Shown here: positions 6,129-13,778 of the stretch, one piece after another | Layout: every line of letters starts with the position of its first letter | How positions within the stretch are numbered: the stretch's first letter is position 1 | Origin: an uncultured Altererythrobacter sp. | Lineage (GTDB): Bacteria > Pseudomonadota > Alphaproteobacteria > Sphingomonadales > Sphingomonadaceae | Direction of reading: 5' to 3' | NCBI GenBank assembly: GCA_946885545.1 | Contig: CAMPGP010000015.1 | Coordinates: 1-20,163 of the forward strand | DNA: 20,163 bases | Made by a program: the position numbers and the translations under genes | Notes under the pieces: generated by a model | Databases searched by the model: none | Told to the model about the DNA's origin: nothing | What the model saw: only the letters and a program-made list of their open reading frames with translations

Positions 6129-7673
6129 ATGGAAGAGCAACCGCCGCATGACTGCACGCCCGTAATCGTCGGCGTGGGGCAGTTCTCCGAACGGCCGCAG
6201 GATGCGGGCTATCACGCCCTGTCGTACATGGACCTCGGGGGCGAGGCGCTGAAGGCGGCGCTCGCGGATGCAGGCGCGACTGGCGATCTCGCGGGCGCGA
6301 TCGACACCATCGGCGCGATCCGCCAGTTCGAGATCTCGCGCCCCGACGCAACACCGCCGTTCGGGCGCGCCGACAATCCGCCGCGCGCGATCGGCAAGCG
6401 GGCGGGCGCCGACCCGCACCGCGCGATCCTCGAGACCACCGGCGGGCAGACCCCCCAGACACTGGTGGGCGAACTCGCGTCCGAAATCGCCGCGGGGCGC
6501 AGCGAGGCGGCGGCGATCGTCGGGGCCGAAGCGATCTCGACCGTGCGCGCGCTGACTGACGCGGGCGAGGCGCGCGATTGGTCCGAGCATGTCGGCGGCG
6601 AACTGGAGGATCGCGGCTTCGGGCTCGACGGCATGTTCGACGCCGAGCTGCTTCAGCACGGCGCCACCAGCGCAATCGCGCACTACGCGCTGTTCGAGAA
6701 CGCCCGCCGCGACCGCCTCGGCCTTTCCCTTGCCGACTGTCGCCAGGCCATGGGCGAGCTGTTCGCACCTTTCACCCGCATAGCCGCCGCGAACCCCTTC
6801 GCCGCCTCGCGCGAGGTGTGCAGCGCGGACGAACTCGCCACCGTTACCGAACGCAACCGGATCGTCGCCGAGCCCTACCCGCGCATGACCGTATCGCGCG
6901 ACCAGGTGAACCAGGCCGCCGCGCTGGTGCTCGTCTCGGCGGGAAAGGCGCGCGAACTGGGCATCCCGGAGGAACGCTGGGTTCATATCCACGCGGTCGC
7001 GGGCGCAACGGAACTGCCGGTGATGGAGCGGCCCGACCTCTCGCGCAGCCCCGCCTCGCTCGCTGCAATCGAAGCGGCACTGGCACGCGCGGGCCGCACG
7101 CTCGACGAAGTGCGCTTTCTCGACCTCTATTCATGCTTCGCGGTGCCGGTGTTCAACGTCACCGACCACTACGGCCTGGCCTCCGACGACCCGCGCGGGC
7201 TGACGCTGACCGGCGGCCTCCCGTTCTTCGGCGGTGCGGGCAACAACTATTCGACCCACGCCATCGCCGAAGCGGTAGCTCGGGTGCGTGCGCATCGCGG
7301 CAGCTACGCGCTCGTCGGCGCCAACGGCGGCTTCATGAGCAAGTACGCCACCGGCGTCTACTCGACCGAACCCGCAGACTGGTCGGGCCTCGACCGTTGG
7401 CAGACCGTCGAAGGACCGAGCGAGCGCGCCACCAAGGCGCGCGAACCGAGCGATGCGCTGACCGTCGAAACCTACACCGTGGCGGAGAGCCGCCACGGCC
7501 CGGTCGGAATCGTACTCGGGCACAGCGACGCCGGCGAGCACGTCGCGGCCAACACCGACCTTGCCGACGATGCGACGCGAGCGCTGTTCGAAGGCGGAGA
7601 ACCGTTCGGCGCGCGGCTGGTACTGTCGCGGTCCGACGACGGACGCAGTCTGGCGCGGGTTGGCGGCGACTAG
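6129..7673 (+). CDS. Thiolase-like protein (TLP1-type acetyl-CoA acetyltransferase homologue)
   Basis: 514 residues. The start MEEQPPHDCTPVIVGVGQFSER matches thiolase N-termini. The segment where thiolases carry the nucleophilic cysteine reads ETTGGQTPQTLVGELASEIAAGR (about 99-121), with no Cys. The catalytic-loop segment reads LYSCFAVPVFNVTDHYGL, keeping one Cys as in the HDCF motif of SCP2-type thiolases. GGLPFFGGAGNNYSTHAIAEAV keeps the Gly-rich/His motif. About 100 C-terminal residues (PVGIVLGHSDAGEHVAANT onward) exceed an ordinary thiolase and resemble the extra C-terminal domain of thiolase-like protein type 1. Conventional thiolytic activity is therefore doubtful; acyl-CoA binding is likely. 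No Shine-Dalgarno is visible. Its TAG overlaps the GTG of the next gene by one base, so this is the first gene of a three-gene acyl-CoA operon. Confidence 0.88.
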   Translation: MEEQPPHDCTPVIVGVGQFSERPQDAGYHALSYMDLGGEALKAALADAGATGDLAGAIDTIGAIRQFEISRPDATPPFGRADNPPRAIGKRAGADPHRAILETTGGQTPQTLVGELASEIAAGRSEAAAIVGAEAISTVRALTDAGEARDWSEHVGGELEDRGFGLDGMFDAELLQHGATSAIAHYALFENARRDRLGLSLADCRQAMGELFAPFTRIAAANPFAASREVCSADELATVTERNRIVAEPYPRMTVSRDQVNQAAALVLVSAGKARELGIPEERWVHIHAVAGATELPVMERPDLSRSPASLAAIEAALARAGRTLDEVRFLDLYSCFAVPVFNVTDHYGLASDDPRGLTLTGGLPFFGGAGNNYSTHAIAEAVARVRAHRGSYALVGANGGFMSKYATGVYSTEPADWSGLDRWQTVEGPSERATKAREPSDALTVETYTVAESRHGPVGIVLGHSDAGEHVAANTDLADDATRALFEGGEPFGARLVLSRSDDGRSLARVGGD

Positions 7674-9010
7674 TGGCTGAAACGCGCGACCTCGAAGCAC
7701 GTCTGGCCAAGGCGCTGGCGCGCGCCGGGATCGGCGAACCGCAGGGCCTCTCCCGCCTCACTGGCGGTGCGACGATGGAGAGCTGGCGCTTCGCGGCAGA
7801 TGGCACGGCCTTCGTGCTGCGCCGCGCGCCCTCGATCGCATTCATGGATGCGCGGCCGTTCGGGCATGCGGACGAAGCCGCGGTAATCCGCGCCGCGCAC
7901 GCCGCCGGGGTAACCGCACCCGAAATCGTCACCGTCCTCGAACCCGGCGACGGGATCGGCAGCGGCTATATCATGCGCGCCCTTCCCGGTACGACAGACC
8001 CGCGTGCGATCCTCGAAATGGAGCGCCCCGCCGAACTGCTCGCCGAGGCCGCACGCGACCTCGCCCGCATCCACACGATCTCGCGCGACGCGCTGCCGTC
8101 GACCATCCCCGAGATGGACTACGCCGAGGCGGTCGAGGGACTCGCCGCGCAGTTCGTCGAGGCGGGCGGCGACCGCCCGGTCATCGCGCTCGGCCTGCGC
8201 TGGCTGCGCGACAACCTGCCCCAACCTGCACCACCGGTGCTCAACCACGGCGACTTCCGCCTCGGCAACCTGCTTGCCGAGGACGGGCGGCTGACCGGGG
8301 TGATCGACTGGGAGCTGGCGCATTTCGGCGATCGGCACGAGGATCTCGCCTTCGGCTGCATGGCGGTGTGGCGCTTCGCCCGCTACGATCGACCCGCGCT
8401 CGGGCTGGGATCGCTGGAGCAATACTTCGGCGCCTACGAAGCCGAATGTGGCGCGACGGTGGACCCAGCGCGGTTCCGCTTCTGGCTGGTCTATCGCACC
8501 GTGTGGTGGGCCTTGGGCTGCCTGCGCAACGCGCACTTCTGGCGCAGCGGCGAAGACCGGATGCTCGAACGCGTCGTGATTTCGCGCCGCACGAGCGAGC
8601 AGGAGCTCGACCTGCTGCTGTTGCTGGAGGAGGATGCGCCTGACGGGCAACGTGCGCGGGAACTGCCGCCCTCCCCCGCATTGCCGGAGATTCCGGGGGA
8701 ATCCACGCCCGGCGAGATCGCCCTCGCCGTCGCTGAATGGCTCGCCACCGTGAAGGAGCGGATGGAGGGTCACGACCGTTTCCAGCTCGCCGTCGCGCGC
8801 AACGCGCTCGGCATGATCGCACGCGGCGAAGGCACGCCCGAAGTAACCGACCGGGCCGAGGCCGATGCGCTGCTCACCGGTGACAGGACACTCGCCACGC
8901 CGGGGCTTCTCGCCGATCTGCGGCGCCGCACGCTCGACAAGCTCGCCGCCGACGTGCCCAAATACCCCGCGCTCGCCGTCGCCCGACGCAAATGGACCGG
9001 AGAGCACTGA
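7673..9010 (+). CDS. Phosphotransferase family protein (APH/ACAD10-11 kinase-like) fused to DUF6285-like domain
   Basis: 445 residues from a GTG that shares its first base with the upstream TAG. Residues 20-320 are an aminoglycoside-phosphotransferase/choline-kinase-like fold: a Gly-rich segment SRLTGGATMESWRF (27-40), the Brenner motif NHGDFRLGN (191-199), and the metal-binding IDWELAHFGDRHEDLAFG (211-228). This subtype is the bacterial equivalent of the kinase domain of eukaryotic ACAD10/ACAD11 and of Pseudomonas LvaA. The latter phosphorylates a hydroxyacyl-CoA (family knowledge). Residues 344-437 (TPGEIALAVAEWLATVKERMEGHDRFQLAVARNALGMIARGE) match my recollection of the small DUF6285 protein usually encoded as a separate neighbour; here the two are fused. 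A TGATG overlap couples it to the acyl-CoA dehydrogenase. The substrate is unknown; antibiotic resistance is unlikely given the context. Confidence 0.88.
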   Translation: MAETRDLEARLAKALARAGIGEPQGLSRLTGGATMESWRFAADGTAFVLRRAPSIAFMDARPFGHADEAAVIRAAHAAGVTAPEIVTVLEPGDGIGSGYIMRALPGTTDPRAILEMERPAELLAEAARDLARIHTISRDALPSTIPEMDYAEAVEGLAAQFVEAGGDRPVIALGLRWLRDNLPQPAPPVLNHGDFRLGNLLAEDGRLTGVIDWELAHFGDRHEDLAFGCMAVWRFARYDRPALGLGSLEQYFGAYEAECGATVDPARFRFWLVYRTVWWALGCLRNAHFWRSGEDRMLERVVISRRTSEQELDLLLLLEEDAPDGQRARELPPSPALPEIPGESTPGEIALAVAEWLATVKERMEGHDRFQLAVARNALGMIARGEGTPEVTDRAEADALLTGDRTLATPGLLADLRRRTLDKLAADVPKYPALAVARRKWTGEH

Positions 9011-10296
9011 TGGACTTCGCCATCTCGCAGGAACTCGAAAACTACTACGCCGAGCTCGAGCGCTTCATCGAAGCCGAAATCGACCCGCTGGTCGCCGCCG
9101 ACGACAATATCCGCTTCTTCGACCACCGCCGCGAGCACGCGCGCACCGACTGGGAGGCAGGCGGCCTCCCACGCCGCGAGTGGGAAGAGCTGCTGCGCGA
9201 GGCCACCCGACGTGCCGACGCCGCGGGCCACTGGCGCTTCTCCGCGCCAAAGAAGTACGGCGGCCAGGACGGTTCGAACCTATGGATGGCAGTAATCCGC
9301 GACCGCTTCGCTCAGCGCGGGCTGGGCCTCCACAACGATCTGCAGAACGAACATTCGATCGTCGGCAATTTTCCCTTCGTCGCGATGTTCGAGCACTTCG
9401 GCACCGAGGCACAGACGCGGGAGTTCATCACCGGCGGCTTCGAACGGAAGCGCCGCGTCGCCTTCGGCCTCACCGAGCCCGACCACGGCAGCGATGCGAC
9501 CCACATGGAAACCCGCGCGGTGCGCGAGGAACGCGGCGGCGTGCCCGGCTGGCGGATCGACGGCGAGAAGATGTGGATCACCGGGATGCACGTCGCCACC
9601 CATTGCGCCCTGTTCGCCCGCACGAGCGGCGCGGACGGCGAAGCGAAGGGCATCACCTGCTTCCTCGTCCCCAACCCCACAGAGGGGCTGAAAATCGAGG
9701 AGTGGATGTGGACCTTCAACATGCCCACCGACCATCCGCGCCTGAGCCTCGCCAACGTCTGGGTGCCCGACGCGGCGATCCTGGGCGAGGAAGGCCGCGG
9801 GCTCGGGCTGGCGCAGAGTTTCGTCCACCAGAACCGCATCCGCCAGGCCGCGAGCAGCCTGGGCGCCGCGACCTATTGCGTCGAGGAAAGCGTGAAATAC
9901 GCCCGCCAGCGCAAGCCCTTCGGCGAGGAGCTGGCGAAGAACCAGGCGATCCAGTTCCCACTCGTCGAACTCGCCACCCAGTGCGAGATGCTGCGCCTGC
10001 TGATATACAAGACCGCCTGGGAGATGGACCGGCTGCCGCACAAGGCGATCGAGCGCGAGCTGTCCGACAAGGTCTCCATGTGCAACTACTGGGCGAACCG
10101 GCTGGTGTGCGAGGCGGCGGATCGCGCGATGCAGGTCAATGGCGGCATCGGCTATTCGCGGCATAAGCCGTTCGAACACATCTACCGTCACCACCGCCGC
10201 TACCGCATTACCGAGGGCGCGGAGGAGATCCAGATGCGCAAGGTCGCCGCCTACCTGTTCGGCTACCTCGGCCCGCGCAAGGGGACATTCGGCTAG
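9010..10296 (+). CDS. Acyl-CoA dehydrogenase (ACAD11-like), flavoprotein
   Basis: 428 residues. The ATG at 9010 uses the last base of the upstream TGA, with GGAGAG 5 bases before it; the open frame six codons earlier is rejected for this reason. Full ACAD architecture is visible: N-terminal helices with EHSIVGNFPFVAMFEHFG, FAD/substrate motif AFGLTEPDHGSDATHMETRA (151-170), WRIDGEKMWITG (181-192), and a C-terminal helical domain with ARQRKPFGEELAKNQAIQ (298-315), QVNGGIGYSRHKPFEHIYR (375-393) and YRITEGAEEIQMRKVA (398-413). E402 is at the usual catalytic-base position of the ITEGTxEIQ motif. It would oxidise an acyl-CoA to the 2-enoyl-CoA, passing electrons to ETF. Being next to the kinase gene mirrors the ACAD10/11 kinase-dehydrogenase fusion. 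Its stop shares the palindrome CTAG with the stop of the convergent gene. Confidence 0.93.
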   Translation: MDFAISQELENYYAELERFIEAEIDPLVAADDNIRFFDHRREHARTDWEAGGLPRREWEELLREATRRADAAGHWRFSAPKKYGGQDGSNLWMAVIRDRFAQRGLGLHNDLQNEHSIVGNFPFVAMFEHFGTEAQTREFITGGFERKRRVAFGLTEPDHGSDATHMETRAVREERGGVPGWRIDGEKMWITGMHVATHCALFARTSGADGEAKGITCFLVPNPTEGLKIEEWMWTFNMPTDHPRLSLANVWVPDAAILGEEGRGLGLAQSFVHQNRIRQAASSLGAATYCVEESVKYARQRKPFGEELAKNQAIQFPLVELATQCEMLRLLIYKTAWEMDRLPHKAIERELSDKVSMCNYWANRLVCEAADRAMQVNGGIGYSRHKPFEHIYRHHRRYRITEGAEEIQMRKVAAYLFGYLGPRKGTFG

Positions 10297-11039
10297 CTCT
10301 CACCGAACAAGACCATGCGGAGGTAATCGACCGGGCGCTCGCCCGAAGCGATCAGGTCGGCGCCCAGCCGCCGCGCCCAGAGGTTTTCCGATCCCTCCGC
10401 AATCCGCCAGGCATGCAATCGCCGCGTATAGAGCTGCAGATCGTGCTCGGCGCCGATCCCGATCGCGCCGTGCACGGCGTGAGCCACCGCGGAGATGCGC
10501 GGCGCGGCATCTGAAGCCACGGTTTTGGCAAGCGCTGTGCGCTGCATGTCCGGCCAGCCGGCATTCGCGGCAAGCTCCACCGCCAGCCGCACCGCAACGG
10601 TCTCTTCGGCCATGACCGCTAGCTGCTGCTGGACCGCTTGTTGCCGACCGACCGGCTTGCCGAACTGTACCCGCTCATTCGCATGGGCAACGGTCATCGC
10701 CAGCACCCGGCCGGCCGCCCCGGCGATGGCCGCGGCGTGGAGGAGCGAGGCCGCGTTCACCCGTTCGTTGTCGTCGCGCGACGCACGTTCGATCATCGCA
10801 ACGCCGATCGCCAGCGGCGCGGCATGGCGGCCGAGCGCCGCGAACAGCGGCGCGACCTCCGTGAAGCTCAGCCCCGCCCCGCCGTCGGCCTCAGAAACGA
10901 GCGCATCCAGGAATCCCGAACGCTCGATCTCGTCCCGTTCCTCGCTCCAGCCCCCGCCCGCGTCGATTGCACGCGTCCGGCTCGGCGGAAACAGTCGTTC
11001 CAGCATCCGCTCGAAGGGTTCCGACAGCTCGTTCGCCAT
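10293..11039 (-). CDS. Short acyl-CoA dehydrogenase-like protein lacking the middle beta domain
   Basis: 248 residues from the ATG at 11039, whose A is the last base of the upstream TGA; a GTG at 11042 giving a GTGA overlap is an alternative. The N-terminal part (SGFLDALVSEADGGAGLSFTEVAPLFAALGRHAAPL, 41-76) is ACAD-like. It runs almost directly into the C-terminal helical domain: HANERVQFGKPVGRQQAVQQQLA (119-141), VHGAIGIGAEHDLQLYTRR (189-207) and WRIAEGSENLWARRLG (211-226). The roughly 100-residue middle beta domain with the T/SEPxxGSD motif is absent. About 380 residues is normal. E215 occupies the usual catalytic-glutamate position. Such half-size chains generally pair with a second FadE chain to form one FAD site, as in heteromeric steroid side-chain dehydrogenases; the partner is probably the gene directly upstream. 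Confidence 0.87.
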   Translation of the reverse strand: MANELSEPFERMLERLFPPSRTRAIDAGGGWSEERDEIERSGFLDALVSEADGGAGLSFTEVAPLFAALGRHAAPLAIGVAMIERASRDDNERVNAASLLHAAAIAGAAGRVLAMTVAHANERVQFGKPVGRQQAVQQQLAVMAEETVAVRLAVELAANAGWPDMQRTALAKTVASDAAPRISAVAHAVHGAIGIGAEHDLQLYTRRLHAWRIAEGSENLWARRLGADLIASGERPVDYLRMVLFGES

Positions 11040-12190
11040 CACCGTAGCCCCAGCCCGCGCGCGATGATCCCGCGCAGGATTTCGCGCGTTCCGCCACGAA
11101 GCGAAAAGCTGGGCGCAATCAAGGTGAGGTACTCGAGCGCGCGCAGCAGCTCGTGTGGCACGGGTTCGTCGGGATGGCTGGCGAGATCGTCTCCGATGGC
11201 CAGCGGCAGCGCCTGCTCGAAGCTCGTGCCGAGATCCTTGACCAGCGAAGCCTCGACCGCCGGACTCTCGCCCGCAGCCAGCCGCGCGGTGCAGGCGAGC
11301 GACATCGCACGCAGCGCGGCGAGCTTCGCGATCATCCTGCCTGCCAGCGCCGAAGTCGCATCATCCGCGCGGTCCACGGTACGCAAGTGGTCGAGCCAGC
11401 CTTCGAGTAGGATCACGCTCGAATAGATGCGCTCGGGTCCGCTGCGTTCGAAGGCGAGTTCGGCAGTGACCTGCGCCCAGCCCTCGCCCTCCTCTCCGAT
11501 CAGCGCGTCCCCCGGTAGCGCGACGTCGTCAAAGAACACTTCCGCGAAATGCGCGTCGCCCGCTAGATCGGCGATCGGGCGCACGGTAACGCCGGGCGCC
11601 GTCAGGTCGACGATCAGTTGCGACAGTCCGTGATGGCGGTCCTCGGCCGTGCCGGACGTGCGGACGAGCGCGATCATGTAGTCGGCATGCATCGCGCCGG
11701 TGGTCCAGATCTTCTGCCCGGTGACCCGCCAGCCGGTTGGCGTACGCTCGGCGCGGGTCCGCACCGAAGCGAGGTCCGAGCCCGAATTGGGCTCGCTCAT
11801 CCCGATGCAGAACAGCGCCTCCCCGCGGCAGATGCGTGGCAGGTAGAACTCGCGCTGGGCCTCGGTCCCGAAATTGAGGATCAACGGCGCACTTTGCCGG
11901 TCGGCGATCCAGTGCGCCGCGACCGGTGCGCCTGCGGAGAGCAGCTCCTCGACCACAACGAACCGCGCGAACGGTCCGCGCCCGCCGCCGCCGTAGCGCT
12001 CGGGGATAGTCAGGCCGAGCAATCCCGCCTGGCCCAGCCGCCTGCTGAATTGCGGATCGAACCCGCTCCACGATCGCGCGCGGCTGTCGAGCGGCAGATC
12101 GGCGATCGCAGTGCGCGCAATCTCTCGGACGATCGGGCGAAGTCCCTCGTCCCGAGCGGGAATGCTAGCAAGGCGCAGCGCCTCGAACAC
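11039..12190 (-). CDS. Acyl-CoA dehydrogenase, probable partner subunit of the short chain
   Basis: 383 residues, full ACAD length, from a GTG at 12190 with GGGGGA about 8 bases upstream, 3 bases after the glutaredoxin-MauE stop. Motifs: LGLTIPERYGGGG (58-70), IGMSEPNSGSDLASVRT (129-145; FAD/substrate site), WRVTGQKIWTTGAMHADYM (154-172), and ELAFERSGPERIYSS (244-258). The usual catalytic-base motif reads SLRGGTREILRGIIA (363-377), with Gly where Glu is usual. Catalysis must use E248 or E253 (as in long-chain or isovaleryl-type enzymes) or rely on the partner chain's E215. Overlap with the short-chain gene supports a heteromeric enzyme. It may be transcribed by read-through from the copper operon or from a promoter inside the preceding gene; no strong promoter was seen. 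Confidence 0.9.
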   Translation of the reverse strand: MFEALRLASIPARDEGLRPIVREIARTAIADLPLDSRARSWSGFDPQFSRRLGQAGLLGLTIPERYGGGGRGPFARFVVVEELLSAGAPVAAHWIADRQSAPLILNFGTEAQREFYLPRICRGEALFCIGMSEPNSGSDLASVRTRAERTPTGWRVTGQKIWTTGAMHADYMIALVRTSGTAEDRHHGLSQLIVDLTAPGVTVRPIADLAGDAHFAEVFFDDVALPGDALIGEEGEGWAQVTAELAFERSGPERIYSSVILLEGWLDHLRTVDRADDATSALAGRMIAKLAALRAMSLACTARLAAGESPAVEASLVKDLGTSFEQALPLAIGDDLASHPDEPVPHELLRALEYLTLIAPSFSLRGGTREILRGIIARGLGLR

Positions 12191-12193
12191 CGC

Positions 12194-12955
12194 CTATCCC
12201 CCGAACCAGCCGAAGGCCCTAGCGCCCATCCACAGGCCCAATGCGATCATGAACAGGCTTTCGGTCAACGAAACGAAGCCCAGTGGAACATTCGAATTGC
12301 CGCCGACACAGGCGCATTTCAGTTCGCGCCTGTCGATATAGACTGCCTTGAACACGCTGATCGCTCCAACGGTGCCGATGAACAGCGATACCGGAACCGA
12401 TATGATCGGCAGGGCGTGCGCCGTCATCAGCACGCCCGCGAGCCCCTCTCCGAAGGGATAGATATATCCGTAGGGCACCCAGCGACGCGCGAGGAGATCG
12501 TAATTCAAGAACATGGTCGAGAAGCTGCGCAAGTCCTGCAGCTTCTGCACCGCCAGAAAGCACATCGAGAAGCTCACGAACCATTCGATCGCGGGCACCG
12601 GAAGAAGCTGGCCATACGTGAACCAGCTGAAACCCACGCCGAGCAGGAGGGCCATGACGAAGATCGCGATGACCGGCTGGTAGCTCGTCTGCCCTTCCGT
12701 TCGCACCGACTTGCCGAAGAACTCGCGCACCTGGTCGTAGCCGCCGATGCGCTTGCCGCCGATGAACGTCTGAGGGGTGGTGTCGACGCCGTGCCGAGCC
12801 TTGAACGCATCGGTCTGCTCGCGGGTCGCGAGGTGGTTATCTTCGACCGTGAAGCCTTCGCGTTCGAGCAGGTCGACGGTCTTGATCCCGTAGGGACAGA
12901 CATGGTCCTTCATTACCATGCGATAGACGGTCGCGACCTTGGCGGCCTCGTTCAC
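12194..12955 (-). CDS. Glutaredoxin-MauE/DoxX-like membrane fusion protein
   Basis: 253 residues from a GTG that overlaps the DUF411 stop (GTGA). Residues 1-85 are a glutaredoxin-type thioredoxin fold: the CPYG active site (20-23, monothiol-like), cis-proline TTPQTF (59-64) and GGYDQV (71-76). Residues 92-250 form a polytopic membrane domain of the MauE/DoxX-related type, with helices near 93-112, 124-138, 168-185, 187-206 and 228-246. A CACVGG motif (214-219) follows RRELK, so a second cysteine pair lies at a membrane boundary. Such proteins pass reducing equivalents across or within the membrane and recur in sphingomonad metal-resistance clusters (family knowledge). Here it would keep envelope copper-handling thiols reduced; this is inferred from its place in the csoR operon. 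Confidence 0.85.
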   Translation of the reverse strand: MNEAAKVATVYRMVMKDHVCPYGIKTVDLLEREGFTVEDNHLATREQTDAFKARHGVDTTPQTFIGGKRIGGYDQVREFFGKSVRTEGQTSYQPVIAIFVMALLLGVGFSWFTYGQLLPVPAIEWFVSFSMCFLAVQKLQDLRSFSTMFLNYDLLARRWVPYGYIYPFGEGLAGVLMTAHALPIISVPVSLFIGTVGAISVFKAVYIDRRELKCACVGGNSNVPLGFVSLTESLFMIALGLWMGARAFGWFGG

Positions 12956-13437
12956 GAGCCGTGGCCCTCCTCACCATGTTCGGCCCAGATCGTCCGTCCT
13001 TCTGGCCCGAAGGCGACCACTTCGAACGGTTCGCGATGGTCGCCGTGCTCCATTCCCGGCGAGCCCATCGGCATCCCCGCGACCGCCAGACCCGCGATGC
13101 CCGCAGGCCTTTCGCGCAGGAGCCTTTCTATATCGGCGCGCGGCACGTGGCCTTCGATGACATAACCCTCGACGATCGCGGTGTGGCACGAACGCAGATC
13201 GGCCGGAACGCCCTGCTCGGCCTTCACGTCCGCCATGCGGGGATGGTCAATCTTTTCCACGTCGTGCGCATCCCCGGCTTCGAGATGCGTAGCCCATGCC
13301 AGGCAGCAACCGCAGTTGGGGTCGCGATACATCGTGAAGCTCGCGGCCTGCGCGCTGCAGGCACACAGGGTAGTGGCAAACGCCAGCATCCTCGGGAGCC
13401 GGCGGCGCGCGATCGACAATCGAAGAGAGGAAATCAT
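12952..13437 (-). CDS. DUF411 periplasmic metal-binding protein (CopG-like)
   Basis: 161 residues from the ATG at 13437, chosen because GAAAGG lies 9 bases upstream; the in-frame ATG at 13446 abuts that site directly. Residues 1-31 form a signal peptide with basic RRRLPR, a hydrophobic core and AQA cleavage. The mature start is SFTMYRDPNCGCCLAWATHLEA, with the hallmark CGCC motif (42-45) of DUF411. Further features are SCHTAIVEGYVIEGHVP (83-99) and a Met/His-rich patch GMPMGSPGMEHGDH (121-134) that could bind Cu(I). The tail ends in HGEEGHGS. DUF411 proteins are encoded in copper-resistance clusters and are presumed periplasmic copper binders. It lies 26 bases downstream of csoR and overlaps the glutaredoxin-MauE gene by 4 bases, so all three are co-transcribed. 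Confidence 0.9.
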   Translation of the reverse strand: MISSLRLSIARRRLPRMLAFATTLCACSAQAASFTMYRDPNCGCCLAWATHLEAGDAHDVEKIDHPRMADVKAEQGVPADLRSCHTAIVEGYVIEGHVPRADIERLLRERPAGIAGLAVAGMPMGSPGMEHGDHREPFEVVAFGPEGRTIWAEHGEEGHGS

Positions 13438-13463
13438 TCCATGCATCCTTTCTGCCGCGCCGG

Positions 13464-13736
13464 TCAGCGCTTCGCTTTCTCGAACAGGTCGACCAGTTCG
13501 CCGAATTTGCGCGCTTGCTCGTCCGCGTCGCCGCTGTCGATCGCCTCTGCAACGCAGCAGGCCGCATGACGCTTGAGTATCTCGCTTTCGGCCCGGCTGA
13601 GCGCGGCCTTCACCGCCTGGATCTGGGTGAGGATATCGATGCAATAGCGATCGCTCTCGACCATCTGCGCGATCCCGCGAACCTGGCCTTCGATCCGGCG
13701 CAAACGATTTTGAATTGCGGGTCCATCGTGCGCCAT
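13464..13736 (-). CDS. csoR: CsoR-type metal-sensing repressor (DUF156)
   Basis: 90 residues, the normal length for the all-helical CsoR/RcnR/FrmR family. N-terminal IQNRLRRIEGQVRGIAQMVE is the family signature. Cu(I) ligands are in place: C32 (RYCIDIL), H57 and C61 (RHAACCVAEAI), with the same 25- and 4-residue spacing as the Cys-His-Cys triad of M. tuberculosis CsoR. This separates it from FrmR (formaldehyde) and RcnR (Ni/Co). A further Cys at 60 is adjacent. GGAGAA lies about 6 bases before the ATG. It heads the leftward unit and faces copA across a short promoter region containing a CsoR-like site, so it likely represses both directions and is released by Cu(I). Confidence 0.93.
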   Translation of the reverse strand: MAHDGPAIQNRLRRIEGQVRGIAQMVESDRYCIDILTQIQAVKAALSRAESEILKRHAACCVAEAIDSGDADEQARKFGELVDLFEKAKR

Positions 13737-13778
13737 CGTCGTTCTCCAAACCGCCAGCCACGCCTCGCAGCAAGGCGC

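Noticed and set aside
6105..6992. Upstream extension of the flavin reductase frame by almost 300 codons
   Set aside because: It runs antisense through the thiolase gene and shows no domain; the reductase fold begins at LDKTAFRNALG.
6578..7672. Upstream extension of the phosphotransferase frame
   Set aside because: It is Arg-rich shadow sequence inside the thiolase gene; the kinase begins at the overlapping GTG 7673.
7670..9007. 445-codon minus-strand frame mirroring the phosphotransferase gene
   Set aside because: It has almost identical boundaries because stop codons are rare antisense to high-GC codons. No family match, whereas the sense strand has HGD and IDWE motifs.
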